NCBI GenBank assembly: GCA_013330595.1
Contig: DUIB01000016.1
Span: 1-43,651, forward strand
Direction of reading: 5' to 3'
Source of the DNA: Candidatus Woesearchaeota archaeon
GTDB taxonomy: Archaea; Nanobdellota; Nanobdellia; Woesearchaeales; UBA9642
DNA: 43,651 nt
Shown: one piece after another, positions 18,796-28,360 of the stretch
How the letters are laid out: every line of letters starts with the position of its first letter
Numbering within the stretch: the first letter of the stretch is position 1
Position numbers and translations under genes: made by a program
Notes under the pieces: generated by a model
What the model was told of the DNA's origin: nothing
The model's input: only the letters and a program-made list of their open reading frames with translations
Databases searched by the model: none

Positions 18796-20424
18796 ATGCA
18801 AATCGAAAGAAAACATTATATTATCGGAATTCTTATAGGTGTGGCATACTTCATTTTCCTTGCTTCACAATTATCCCAATATGGAATGACCTGGGATGAA
18901 TCACTGTATTTCAGCTCAGGATTATCATATGTGAATTATTTTCAGGGATCTCCACTGACCGTAGGCAATATATCTAACTCTGCAAATTATGGCCCGTTTG
19001 TTGATATTCTTTCAACATATACTTACATGTTTTTTGGAAAGATCACAAATCTTATGGATCCAATAGCTGCACATCGTCTGCCTATAGCATTCTTGGCAGC
19101 ATTGGCTGTGTGCGCTGTTTATTTCTTTGTCTTAAGAAATCACAATATGTGGACAGCAATACTTAGTGCAATATTCACAGGATTCTTCCCAAGATTTTTT
19201 GCGCATGCACATTTCAACGCAAAGGACATACCTATTGCAGGCTTATTTGTTGTTTGCCTTTTTGTTTTTTATGAGGCTACATTCAAGAAAAAATGGTGGC
19301 TTTCAATATCTGCAGGCATATTATTAGGAATATCGTTTGCAGTCAAATTCAACGCAGTATTCATACCTGTAATACTCTTAATTTGGTGGATTGTGCTGTT
19401 TGAGGCTAATTTTAAAAAAATATTTTATTTCTTCAAAAATAGGATCGACCTATTAGTAGCTTTTATTATTGCTGTTCCTTCAAGCATTGCAGTATGGCCC
19501 TGGCTCTGGCACGATACAATTAATGGAATCATAGGAATCTTCCATCATTTTTTGACTGTGGGCAAAGGGTTCAGCGTATTCTATTACGGCAAAGCCTATG
19601 TATCAGGAACAAATGTTCCGTGGCATTATCCATACGGATATCTGCTTGTTGTAACTCCACTTTTAATTTTAGTTCTAGCGGGTATTGGAATATTTTTTGC
19701 TGCAAAAAATATCAGATCACATAAATCAGAATCACCAGACATGCATCCGACTATCTACACATTCTACTCACTCATCTTAATATGGTTTGTAATTGTTACA
19801 ATCAAGGTCAGCATATCTGGAATGGTTTATGATGGCATCAGACAATTCTTTGAAGCTGTTCCTGCAATAGGCATACTTGCAGGATTTGGATTCTGGATAA
19901 TAATAAAAACAATTCACAGTTTTTATAAGAAAATGCAATTGCCGAGCTTGACTATCATTGTGTTAGTGTGTGTTCTGCTATTGTATCTTCCGACAATAAT
20001 TACATTAACCAAACTTCATCCATATGAAAGCAGTTATTTCAATGAACTTGTAGGAGGAACACAGGGCGCTGTTGGTAAATTTAGGATCAGCTATTGGGGA
20101 GAACCGATAAAATATGGCATTGAATGGCTCAATCAGAATGCAGCCACTGGGTCATCTATTAATGTCATTGAAGCACCACACATTGCAAAATATTATATCC
20201 GTAAGGATCTAAGATTGGTCCAGGGTAATGGAGGCGATTACATAGTAACATTGAACGCGTTTCCTGTCCGACCCATATACACCATTTCCGTCGATAGTGT
20301 ACCAATACTAAACATATATAAAGGCAACACTGCGCCTAACCTAACGGCATATCCGGATGAAGATGATTTAGAACTATTCTATAAGCAAGAATTTGTAAAT
20401 TTAAAGGAATCTAAGAATGAGTGA
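18796..20424 (+). CDS. Polytopic membrane glycosyltransferase (GT39/ArnT-like GT-C)
   Basis: QYGMTWDESLYFSSGLSYVNYF after TM1; multiple TMs; FFPRFFAHAHFNAKDIPIAGLF; LHPYESSYFNELVGG. Confidence 0.75.
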   Translation: MQIERKHYIIGILIGVAYFIFLASQLSQYGMTWDESLYFSSGLSYVNYFQGSPLTVGNISNSANYGPFVDILSTYTYMFFGKITNLMDPIAAHRLPIAFLAALAVCAVYFFVLRNHNMWTAILSAIFTGFFPRFFAHAHFNAKDIPIAGLFVVCLFVFYEATFKKKWWLSISAGILLGISFAVKFNAVFIPVILLIWWIVLFEANFKKIFYFFKNRIDLLVAFIIAVPSSIAVWPWLWHDTINGIIGIFHHFLTVGKGFSVFYYGKAYVSGTNVPWHYPYGYLLVVTPLLILVLAGIGIFFAAKNIRSHKSESPDMHPTIYTFYSLILIWFVIVTIKVSISGMVYDGIRQFFEAVPAIGILAGFGFWIIIKTIHSFYKKMQLPSLTIIVLVCVLLLYLPTIITLTKLHPYESSYFNELVGGTQGAVGKFRISYWGEPIKYGIEWLNQNAATGSSINVIEAPHIAKYYIRKDLRLVQGNGGDYIVTLNAFPVRPIYTISVDSVPILNIYKGNTAPNLTAYPDEDDLELFYKQEFVNLKESKNE

Positions 20425-21856
20425 AGTAATATTACTATACCCTAAAACAGGATTTGATTTGAAAAGTGTCTCTGTAGAATTACCACTTTCTACCATACAC
20501 GCAGCTTCACTGCTATACGAATCAGGATACAAGATAAAGATTATTGACCAACGCATGGACCAAGAATGGAAAAAAACACTTGCTAAAGAATTGAAATCTG
20601 AGCCTTTATTTGTGGGAATATCTTCAATGACAGGAACACAAATACATTTTGGTATTGAAGCAGCACAAACTGTTAGAGAGCACTCCAACGCAAGGATAGT
20701 CTGGGGTGGGGTACATCCCACTATACTCCCTACTGAAACATTAAAAGATGAACATGTAGACATTGTAATAAGAGGAGATGGTGAAAGAACTGCTCTAGAA
20801 CTTGCTGAAGCCTTAGAAACTGGAAAACCACTAAGCACAGTCAAAGGCCTAAGTTTTAAAGAAGAAAACAGGATATTTACCAATCCTGAACGACCATCTG
20901 AGGATATAAATAACTTTCCTAGAATACCATATGAATTGGTAGACGTTAAAGAGAATCTAAAGAACAACGGAGGACTTTTCTCAGCAATATATAGCAGAGG
21001 ATGCCCCTTTAGATGTTCATTCTGCTGTAATCCATTGCTAAGTAAGCGTGTCTGGAGAACACTAAAGAGCGATAGAATAATTGAAGATCTTGATGAAGCA
21101 TATGATAAATATAAGTTCAAAAAACTTAAATTCAATGATGAAAATTTTTTTGTCAGGCCAGATCGTGTGGATGAAATTTCTAAATTCATAGGAGATAAGT
21201 TCGAGTGGGAATGCCAGGCAAGAATAGACTCTGTGGAGAGATTTGACTTCGAAATTTTGAGAAAAAGAGGATTATACCAAATACAACCAGGAATAGAATC
21301 TGGAAATGACAGAGTTCTTGAATTGATACATAAAGACTTACGTGTTCAAAAGATTATAGACTATAATAAGAAGCTCAGCAAGACAAACATAATAGCAACA
21401 TATAATTTTATGATGGGATTTCCAACAGAGACATTACCAGAACTATATGACTCTATAAATTTGTCTTTGAGATTAATACACGATAATAAACATGCGGAAA
21501 TTTCTGCATTCTACATATACGTACCGTATCCGGGATGTGAACTATACGATTTAAGTATAAAAGAGGGGTTTATACCTCCAAAAAAATTAAAAGATTGGAC
21601 AAAGTTTAGTAGACAACAACTTTACACTCCATGGATACAAGATAAAAAAGATATACTTTTAAACATTGCGTTAACTAGCAAATTTATCGATGGTAGAAGA
21701 ATAAATAGGTTGTTCGAAAAGACACCCCTACCAAAGATAATACCAGAACAATTATCTAAAACATTCCAGAAACGTTGGATAAAGAAAGATTTCAAGAATC
21801 ATATGGATATAAAAGCGATTAATTATATAATAAGCAAGTATGTTAAGGTTTTTTGA
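20417..21856 (+). CDS. B12-binding-domain radical SAM protein
   Basis: IVWGGVHPTILPTETLKDEHVDIVIRGDGERTALEL plus CPFRCSFCCNP (CxxxCxxC) and GIESGNDRVLELIHKD. Confidence 0.88.
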   Translation: MSEVILLYPKTGFDLKSVSVELPLSTIHAASLLYESGYKIKIIDQRMDQEWKKTLAKELKSEPLFVGISSMTGTQIHFGIEAAQTVREHSNARIVWGGVHPTILPTETLKDEHVDIVIRGDGERTALELAEALETGKPLSTVKGLSFKEENRIFTNPERPSEDINNFPRIPYELVDVKENLKNNGGLFSAIYSRGCPFRCSFCCNPLLSKRVWRTLKSDRIIEDLDEAYDKYKFKKLKFNDENFFVRPDRVDEISKFIGDKFEWECQARIDSVERFDFEILRKRGLYQIQPGIESGNDRVLELIHKDLRVQKIIDYNKKLSKTNIIATYNFMMGFPTETLPELYDSINLSLRLIHDNKHAEISAFYIYVPYPGCELYDLSIKEGFIPPKKLKDWTKFSRQQLYTPWIQDKKDILLNIALTSKFIDGRRINRLFEKTPLPKIIPEQLSKTFQKRWIKKDFKNHMDIKAINYIISKYVKVF

Positions 21857-21927
21857 ATCGAATCAGAATATATTCACAATTCAGGATATTAAACTTACAT
21901 AATCCAAACAACTTACATAATCCAAAC

Positions 21928-22791
21928 ATGAAAAACTCAAAGATGAAATGCCCGATTTGCAAAGGAAAATCAAAAGAAAAGAGATTAAAGCAGTTTGTTT
22001 TACTAAAATGTACATCTTGCGGTCTGGAATGGCAGAAGAAAATGCCTACAGATTCAGAATTAGATAGCATCTATTCTGAGTATTCTCAATCCAAATTTGA
22101 TTATGATAGATATGATTTCTTTAATGCAGTCTATAAAAAATATATATCCAAATTAAAAAAAGCCTCAGTATTGGATCTAGGGTGCGGTCTTGGACATTTC
22201 CTGGATATATTAAAAGGCAAAGGTTGGGATATAGAAGGCATTGATATGAGCAAATCATCAGTAAAGATAGCCAAAAAGAAATTAGGAAACAAGATACATC
22301 TTAAGTCAATAGAGAGCTTTAAAACAAGCAAGAAATATGATCTCATATTGATGATTGATATAATAGAGCATGTCAGGAATCCTGATCATATTATGCAAAA
22401 AGTCAAGGATTTATTGAAAAAAGACGGATTATTGATCATAAATACACCTAATACCTCAGCAATTCTTGCTAAGATTTCAGGCAAAACCTGGTTCCAATAC
22501 AAGAGAGAGCACCTTTATTATTTCAACAGCAGTAATATTAAGCAATTTTTATCAAAAAATGGATTCAAGACGATAAAGTGCGACCCAACAATAAGAAACA
22601 TATCTTTTTATCTGGTGAGAAATTACCTGATATATTATCCGAAAAAGGTCATCCCGAAAATTGCAGATTTTTTTTATAAGATATTCGGAGAAAAATTATC
22701 CAAAAAGATAAAAATCAAGATTCCTGCTTCAGAGATTATCGTTATAGCAAAAAGAATTGAAAATATCAAGAAAAAGATGGTGTGGGAGTAA
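21928..22791 (+). CDS. SAM-dependent methyltransferase with N-terminal zinc ribbon
   Basis: MKCPICKGKSKEKRLKQFVLLKCTSCGLEWQ; VLDLGCGLGHFLDILKGKGWDIEGIDMS. ATG 21928 follows an 18-bp tandem duplication that the longer ORF (21853) would translate. Confidence 0.82.
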   Translation: MKNSKMKCPICKGKSKEKRLKQFVLLKCTSCGLEWQKKMPTDSELDSIYSEYSQSKFDYDRYDFFNAVYKKYISKLKKASVLDLGCGLGHFLDILKGKGWDIEGIDMSKSSVKIAKKKLGNKIHLKSIESFKTSKKYDLILMIDIIEHVRNPDHIMQKVKDLLKKDGLLIINTPNTSAILAKISGKTWFQYKREHLYYFNSSNIKQFLSKNGFKTIKCDPTIRNISFYLVRNYLIYYPKKVIPKIADFFYKIFGEKLSKKIKIKIPASEIIVIAKRIENIKKKMVWE

Positions 22792-22794
22792 TTT

Positions 22795-24054
22795 ATGGAA
22801 ATTGAGTACATGCGTAAAATCGATAAAATTGTAGGTGTCATAACATGCTTTTTCTTGTCAATAGTGCATAACACTATTAAAATCTTCAAAACCGATAACA
22901 TTAAAGCACACATACCCAAAAAAATCCTTTTTCTTAAGATTTCTGAGATGGGAGGATTAGTCTTAATATTGCCTGCTTTAGAAGAAGTTAAGAAGAAATA
23001 TCCTAATGCAAAAATATATTTCATAGCATTTGCACATAACAAGGAAATGGTTGAATTGCTAGGCATAGCTAATAAAGAAAATATTATCAATATCAGGAAC
23101 GATCATTTCTTTGTTTTTGTCTGGGACACCATAAGAGCCATAATTAAAATTCGAAAACTAAATATCGATACAACTATAGATTTTGAGTTTTTTGCAAGAT
23201 TCACAAACATAGTAAGCTATATAGGTGGCGCAAAAACAAGGGTCGGATTTTTCAGATTTCACTCAGAAGGATTGTACAGGGGAAATTTGTTAACACACAA
23301 TGTGCAGTATAATTATTATATGCATACTGCAGAAGCTTACTTGATGCTTGTCAAATCCTTAAATGCTAACCTGAGCGATATTCCATTAGTAAAGCAAAAG
23401 TGGGAGCATGACAATCTTCAGGTGAAAAAGATAATCTCTTCAAAAAAAGATATAGACAATATATACTCAAAAATATTGTCGGAGAACAAAAATTTTGACA
23501 AAAAAAACAAGATAGTGATAATTGCGCCAAACTCAAGCAAGATGCTCCCATTGCGAAAGTGGCCCCTAAATAATTATATCTTGATATCAGAAATGCTGTT
23601 GGCCAAATACCCAGGCCTGTATATAATATTAATCGGTGGTAATGAAGATCTTGATGAATCAGAAGAAATCCAGAGAAAAGTAAATGATAAGAGATGCATC
23701 TTATTGACAGGAAAGACAAGCATCAGGGAGATCATAGATCTATATAATATATCAGATTTATTGATAACACATGATGGCGGGCCTGCACATTTCGCATCAT
23801 TGACAAACATAAGATCCATCACATTGTTCGGAACAGAAACACCTCTTCTTTGGAGGCCTTTAAGCAAGAACAACATTAACATAACTGCAAATTTCAGCTG
23901 CAGTCCTTGCGTAAATATATATAATCAGAGAAAATCTGCATGCAATAATAATAAATGCATGCAAGCCATCACCATAAAGCAGGTTTATGAAGAGGCAAAA
24001 AAGATATTAGGGTTTAAGGAACAAAAAAACAATATTTATAAAATTGCATCATAA
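22795..24054 (+). CDS. GT9 glycosyltransferase (heptosyltransferase-like)
   Basis: ILFLKISEMGGLVLILPALEEVKKKYPNAKIYFIAF...LLITHDGGPAHFASLTNIRSITLFGTETPLLWRPL. Confidence 0.85.
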   Translation: MEIEYMRKIDKIVGVITCFFLSIVHNTIKIFKTDNIKAHIPKKILFLKISEMGGLVLILPALEEVKKKYPNAKIYFIAFAHNKEMVELLGIANKENIINIRNDHFFVFVWDTIRAIIKIRKLNIDTTIDFEFFARFTNIVSYIGGAKTRVGFFRFHSEGLYRGNLLTHNVQYNYYMHTAEAYLMLVKSLNANLSDIPLVKQKWEHDNLQVKKIISSKKDIDNIYSKILSENKNFDKKNKIVIIAPNSSKMLPLRKWPLNNYILISEMLLAKYPGLYIILIGGNEDLDESEEIQRKVNDKRCILLTGKTSIREIIDLYNISDLLITHDGGPAHFASLTNIRSITLFGTETPLLWRPLSKNNINITANFSCSPCVNIYNQRKSACNNNKCMQAITIKQVYEEAKKILGFKEQKNNIYKIAS

Positions 24055-24063
24055 GGTATAACA

Positions 24064-25719
24064 ATGGAGATTAAAAAATCTGCACTCATATTAATTGTGT
24101 GTATGATAATTTTCTTTGCAAGAGGAGTTTATCTTATAAATTATTATTCAGTCACAGAGGAGGCAGTGTATATAGCTAATGGATATACGCTCTATCATAC
24201 AGGAGATTTCATTATAAGCGCAACACATCCTCAATTGCTTCATCTTCTTGTTTCTGCACCCTTGCTTATTACACGCCCAAATATTGAGCTATATCCGCCT
24301 GAGTACAGGGAAAAATATTATGATATCCAATGGGTATACTCAGATAGATTTGTATTCTTTTCAGGAAATGACGCTGATTCATTAATGGCAATGACAAGAA
24401 TTCCAGTGCTGTTATTATCATTGGTTCTTATGGTTTATGTTTTTTTGTGGTCAAAGGAATTATTCGGCAAGACTGCCGCAATCATAGCAACCCTGCTATT
24501 TACATTTGAGCCGAACATTATAGGATATTCTGCATTATTAATGGATGATATGCCTGTAGCTGTTTTTATATTCATCTCAGCATATTACCTATGGAAGTCA
24601 TTAAATGCCAATACTATAAAAAACTGGATATTATTCGGAATATTCACCGGATGCGCTCTTTCAACAAAGTTCAGCTCAGCCGTAATCATACCTATATACC
24701 TTATTATCTTATTTATAACCATAAAGAAAGGTAGTTATAAGCATTATAAGAAAAATTTGTTAATCTCTCTCGGTATGCTGCTTTTGGTTATAAATGCATC
24801 ATATTTTTTCCAAGGATTTCTTGGACCTATAGGCCAAGAACAGTATCCAAATTCTCCATTAAAAATCTTGAATAGTCCAGTACTTTCTTGGATCCCAAGT
24901 CCTGTCCCTAAGTATTTCCTGGTGGGATTAGACATGGCATATGGCATGAGTGGAGTCTCAAGAGAAGATACCACAAAAACATATCTGTTAGGGAAGTATC
25001 GTGAAAATGCAGACACATGGTATTTCCACATTTTAACAATATTATTGAAAACTCCGTTAGCGTTATTGCTCTTGTTCTTATTCGTCCTAGTCTCGTTACT
25101 AACAAAAAAGATAAGTATAGATAAAAAAGTGCTGGCATTAAGCATCTCCATACCTGTTATAACCGTCTTCTTCTTCAGCATAGGACAGTATAAGTTAGGA
25201 GTAAGACATATACTGATAGTATATCCATTCATGATATTGATTACCTGCGCAATATTCAGTTGCGCACATCATAAAAAACAATTTTGGAAATATATGATAT
25301 TCGGATTATTAATATGGTATGTCGCATCATCCATTGTGATCCATCCAGACTATCTATCTTACTTCAACGAGGCGGCAGGAGGACCGAATAACGCAGATAA
25401 ATATTTTATCGAGTCAAACATTGATCTTGGCCAAAATTTGAAAGCACTAAAGACTTGGATGGATGACAATCACATACAAGGAATTTATCTAAGCCACTAT
25501 GGTCATGATTTCCCAAACTATAGAAAGATAAATTATACAATACCTCCATGCGGAAAGTTAATGCCAGGATGGACGGCTGTAAGCCTAAATCACATCCACG
25601 GGTATATGTTTACAGGACAGCCGCTTGACTGCTATACATTCTTGCAGAACATAACGCCAACGAAGAAGATAGGATATTCTTTATATCTATATTATGTTCC
25701 AGAAAAACAAGGGATATAA
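24064..25719 (+). CDS. Polytopic membrane glycosyltransferase (GT39-like GT-C)
   Basis: VTEEAVYIANGYTLYHTGDF after TM1; LLFTFEPNIIGYSALLMDDMPVAVFIF; PDYLSYFNEAAGGPNNA. Confidence 0.75.
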   Translation: MEIKKSALILIVCMIIFFARGVYLINYYSVTEEAVYIANGYTLYHTGDFIISATHPQLLHLLVSAPLLITRPNIELYPPEYREKYYDIQWVYSDRFVFFSGNDADSLMAMTRIPVLLLSLVLMVYVFLWSKELFGKTAAIIATLLFTFEPNIIGYSALLMDDMPVAVFIFISAYYLWKSLNANTIKNWILFGIFTGCALSTKFSSAVIIPIYLIILFITIKKGSYKHYKKNLLISLGMLLLVINASYFFQGFLGPIGQEQYPNSPLKILNSPVLSWIPSPVPKYFLVGLDMAYGMSGVSREDTTKTYLLGKYRENADTWYFHILTILLKTPLALLLLFLFVLVSLLTKKISIDKKVLALSISIPVITVFFFSIGQYKLGVRHILIVYPFMILITCAIFSCAHHKKQFWKYMIFGLLIWYVASSIVIHPDYLSYFNEAAGGPNNADKYFIESNIDLGQNLKALKTWMDDNHIQGIYLSHYGHDFPNYRKINYTIPPCGKLMPGWTAVSLNHIHGYMFTGQPLDCYTFLQNITPTKKIGYSLYLYYVPEKQGI

Positions 25720-25752
25720 AGAAAATTTATAAACATATTATCTACTCTGCAA

Positions 25753-27609
25753 ATGATGATGAGAATAAATAGTACATTAGCATATAAGCTTTTAGGGATA
25801 TTTTTGATTATTTTTGGTATTATCCTGCCTGCAGAGCTTGTTCTACAAACAATAACAAAAGCAATAAATCCAAATACAGTAATAATGCCTGAATGGATAA
25901 AGGATATAATCCATCTTAAAATTGCAATAATATTTATTGGGGTGGTAATTTTACTTTTATCAACAATAAAATTATCTTTTAACAAACAATCATCAAAGAA
26001 ATCTAAGACTTCACAAGAATTTCAATCTAAGATTAATATATTCTTAATAATCATCTTGTTATTAAGCGGATTGATTGGGGCATATTACATATTCAGACCA
26101 TTGGATATCAATATTGGGAGTATATATATTGATGATTATTTCTATTTTTTACAGACTGCTAAACATATTGTTAGTGAAGGAAACCTTACATTTGATGGGA
26201 CAAATCCCACTAATGGAGTACAGCCACTATGGCTTTTTATAATAGTGGGCTTGACAGCAATATTAAAGAAAGATATTCTTGTGATTATCGTATCTGAGAT
26301 TCTGGTTCTGATCATGCATATTGCAACCGCATATTTATTATACAGGATTTTAAAATTATTCAATCATGCAACAGCTGGTGCAATATTAGCAGCTTTTTGG
26401 GCATTAAATCCATTCATATTATGGATGAATTTAGGAGGTCTTGAGACATCATTAAACCTGTTCTTTATCTCATTAAGCATGCTATACTATTTAAAACACA
26501 GAAATTCCCTATCTATTAAATCAAGCGCAATATTAGGAATATTATTAGGTTTCACTTTTCTATCAAGACTAGACTCGATATTCTTTTGTGCAGGCATTGC
26601 GTTAGATTACTTATTTTTCAGAACTAAAATATCTTATATGAACATGAAAAGGTCATTTAAAGAATTAATACCTTGCGGCATAATATTAGTGATAGTTGCA
26701 GTGGTTTGGTTGTCAATAAGTTATGTAAATACAGGAGAATTATTCCCTCTAAACGGAAAAGCAAAGATATTGACAAATAATGTTGGATATTACACAGGGA
26801 TTTTAGATTTTATAATAAAACGTGCTTTCACATTATTGGCAATTACTAATCAAGCAGGATATTTCCTAGGATTATGGCATCTTCCAGGATTTATATTTTC
26901 CACATTGATATCAGGATTAGTTGTTGGTATAACAATATGGCTGTTATATGTAGCCAAAATAAAAGTCAAACCTGCTATTCCATTCATAATGATTTGTTTG
27001 ATGCTTACAGCGTATTATCTGTTAACTAGCATAGACATCAGATACTTATTTCCAGTAATGCTGTTCTGTGGCATAGGAATAGCAGAAACCCTTGCCCAAG
27101 TTTTCGACAAATCAACAAACAAAGGAATATGGAAAAAAATATTCTTAGCTATTGCCATAATATTTATTATAAATATGGGGATAAGCGTGATTGCTATAAA
27201 TAAAACAAAACAGCTGAGTGGAGAATGGAATCCTTTGCAATATACTATGTACAATGAAGGAGTTAATTGGATAGATAGCACCCCAAAAGGAACTATTATC
27301 GGAAGCTTTAATGCAGGTATATACGGATATTTTGGCCATAGAAAAATTGTTAACCTCGATGGTGTAATAAACAATAATGCATATTACGCAATGAAAGATA
27401 ATAGATTATATGCATATCTCAGGGAGCAGAATATTTCCTATGTGATTGATTGGGAATATGTTGAAGACTTTTACTTTGCGAGATTTGGTGGAGAAGAAAA
27501 TATTTCAAATAATTTAGAGTTAGTTGACACAATTGTCAGAGACAATGATCCTCATAAAGGACTTCGTTTACTTGTTTATAAGGTGAAATATGAAGATAGG
27601 CAAGATTAG
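25753..27609 (+). CDS. Polytopic membrane glycosyltransferase (GT-C)
   Basis: 618 aa, multi-TM; IYIDDYFYFLQTAKHIVSEGNLTFDGTNPTNGVQPLW; soluble C-terminal region. Confidence 0.72.
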   Translation: MMMRINSTLAYKLLGIFLIIFGIILPAELVLQTITKAINPNTVIMPEWIKDIIHLKIAIIFIGVVILLLSTIKLSFNKQSSKKSKTSQEFQSKINIFLIIILLLSGLIGAYYIFRPLDINIGSIYIDDYFYFLQTAKHIVSEGNLTFDGTNPTNGVQPLWLFIIVGLTAILKKDILVIIVSEILVLIMHIATAYLLYRILKLFNHATAGAILAAFWALNPFILWMNLGGLETSLNLFFISLSMLYYLKHRNSLSIKSSAILGILLGFTFLSRLDSIFFCAGIALDYLFFRTKISYMNMKRSFKELIPCGIILVIVAVVWLSISYVNTGELFPLNGKAKILTNNVGYYTGILDFIIKRAFTLLAITNQAGYFLGLWHLPGFIFSTLISGLVVGITIWLLYVAKIKVKPAIPFIMICLMLTAYYLLTSIDIRYLFPVMLFCGIGIAETLAQVFDKSTNKGIWKKIFLAIAIIFIINMGISVIAINKTKQLSGEWNPLQYTMYNEGVNWIDSTPKGTIIGSFNAGIYGYFGHRKIVNLDGVINNNAYYAMKDNRLYAYLREQNISYVIDWEYVEDFYFARFGGEENISNNLELVDTIVRDNDPHKGLRLLVYKVKYEDRQD

Positions 27610-28360
27610 CAACAGAGTATATTACGATATAAATCCGACTGTCCTCTTATATGTAGGAAAAAATAAAAAAGTACTTGATATTGGCTGTGGGCCTGGAACT
27701 CTCGGAAAAATAATACGCAATATGAAAAATTATGTAGTCGGAATTGATGTCAATCCTAAAGCCGTAATGATTGCAAAAAAGGTTCTTGATGAAGCATACA
27801 TATCAGATATAGAAAAAAAATTTCCAGCAAAAGTACTAAGCAAAAAATTTGATATAATCATTTGTGCAGACATACTCGAACATCTGCACAATCCTGATAG
27901 CGTATTGGAAACAATCCAAAAATTATTAAAATCAGAAGGATTGCTGATTATTTCCCTGCCAAATGTTGCCACTTGGACCGTCCGCTTAAAATTGCTTTTC
28001 GGCAAATTTAATTATACGCCAACTGGAATCTTAGATAAAACACATGTCAGATTTTACACCTACAGATCAGGGACGCAATTAATCGAATCCAAAGGATTCT
28101 GCATAAAAGAAATTGATGTTACACCAAATGGTGTAAGAGCATTTTTGCCAGTAATCAGAAAAATTTTTAGCAAAGAAAAGATAACAAGTGGCTACGACGA
28201 TACGGATAAAAAGATAATCAAGTCTTATCCATATAGAATTTATAATAAAATATTTTACCCTGTAGAGCTTATGATTTCAAGAATGTGGAAAAGATTATTA
28301 GGATATCAATTTATTTTTGTATGCACAAAAAATGATAAATTCCAAAATCGAAACAAATAA
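27590..28360 (+). CDS. SAM-dependent methyltransferase
   Basis: VLDIGCGPGTLGKIIRNMKNYVVGIDVNPKAVMIAKK...IIICADILEHLHNPDSVL. Confidence 0.85.
   Translation: MKIGKISNRVYYDINPTVLLYVGKNKKVLDIGCGPGTLGKIIRNMKNYVVGIDVNPKAVMIAKKVLDEAYISDIEKKFPAKVLSKKFDIIICADILEHLHNPDSVLETIQKLLKSEGLLIISLPNVATWTVRLKLLFGKFNYTPTGILDKTHVRFYTYRSGTQLIESKGFCIKEIDVTPNGVRAFLPVIRKIFSKEKITSGYDDTDKKIIKSYPYRIYNKIFYPVELMISRMWKRLLGYQFIFVCTKNDKFQNRNK

Noticed and set aside
24744-25232. 162-aa minus-strand ORF and 76-aa ORF at 24908..25138
   Set aside because: Antisense to a well-supported GT-C gene.
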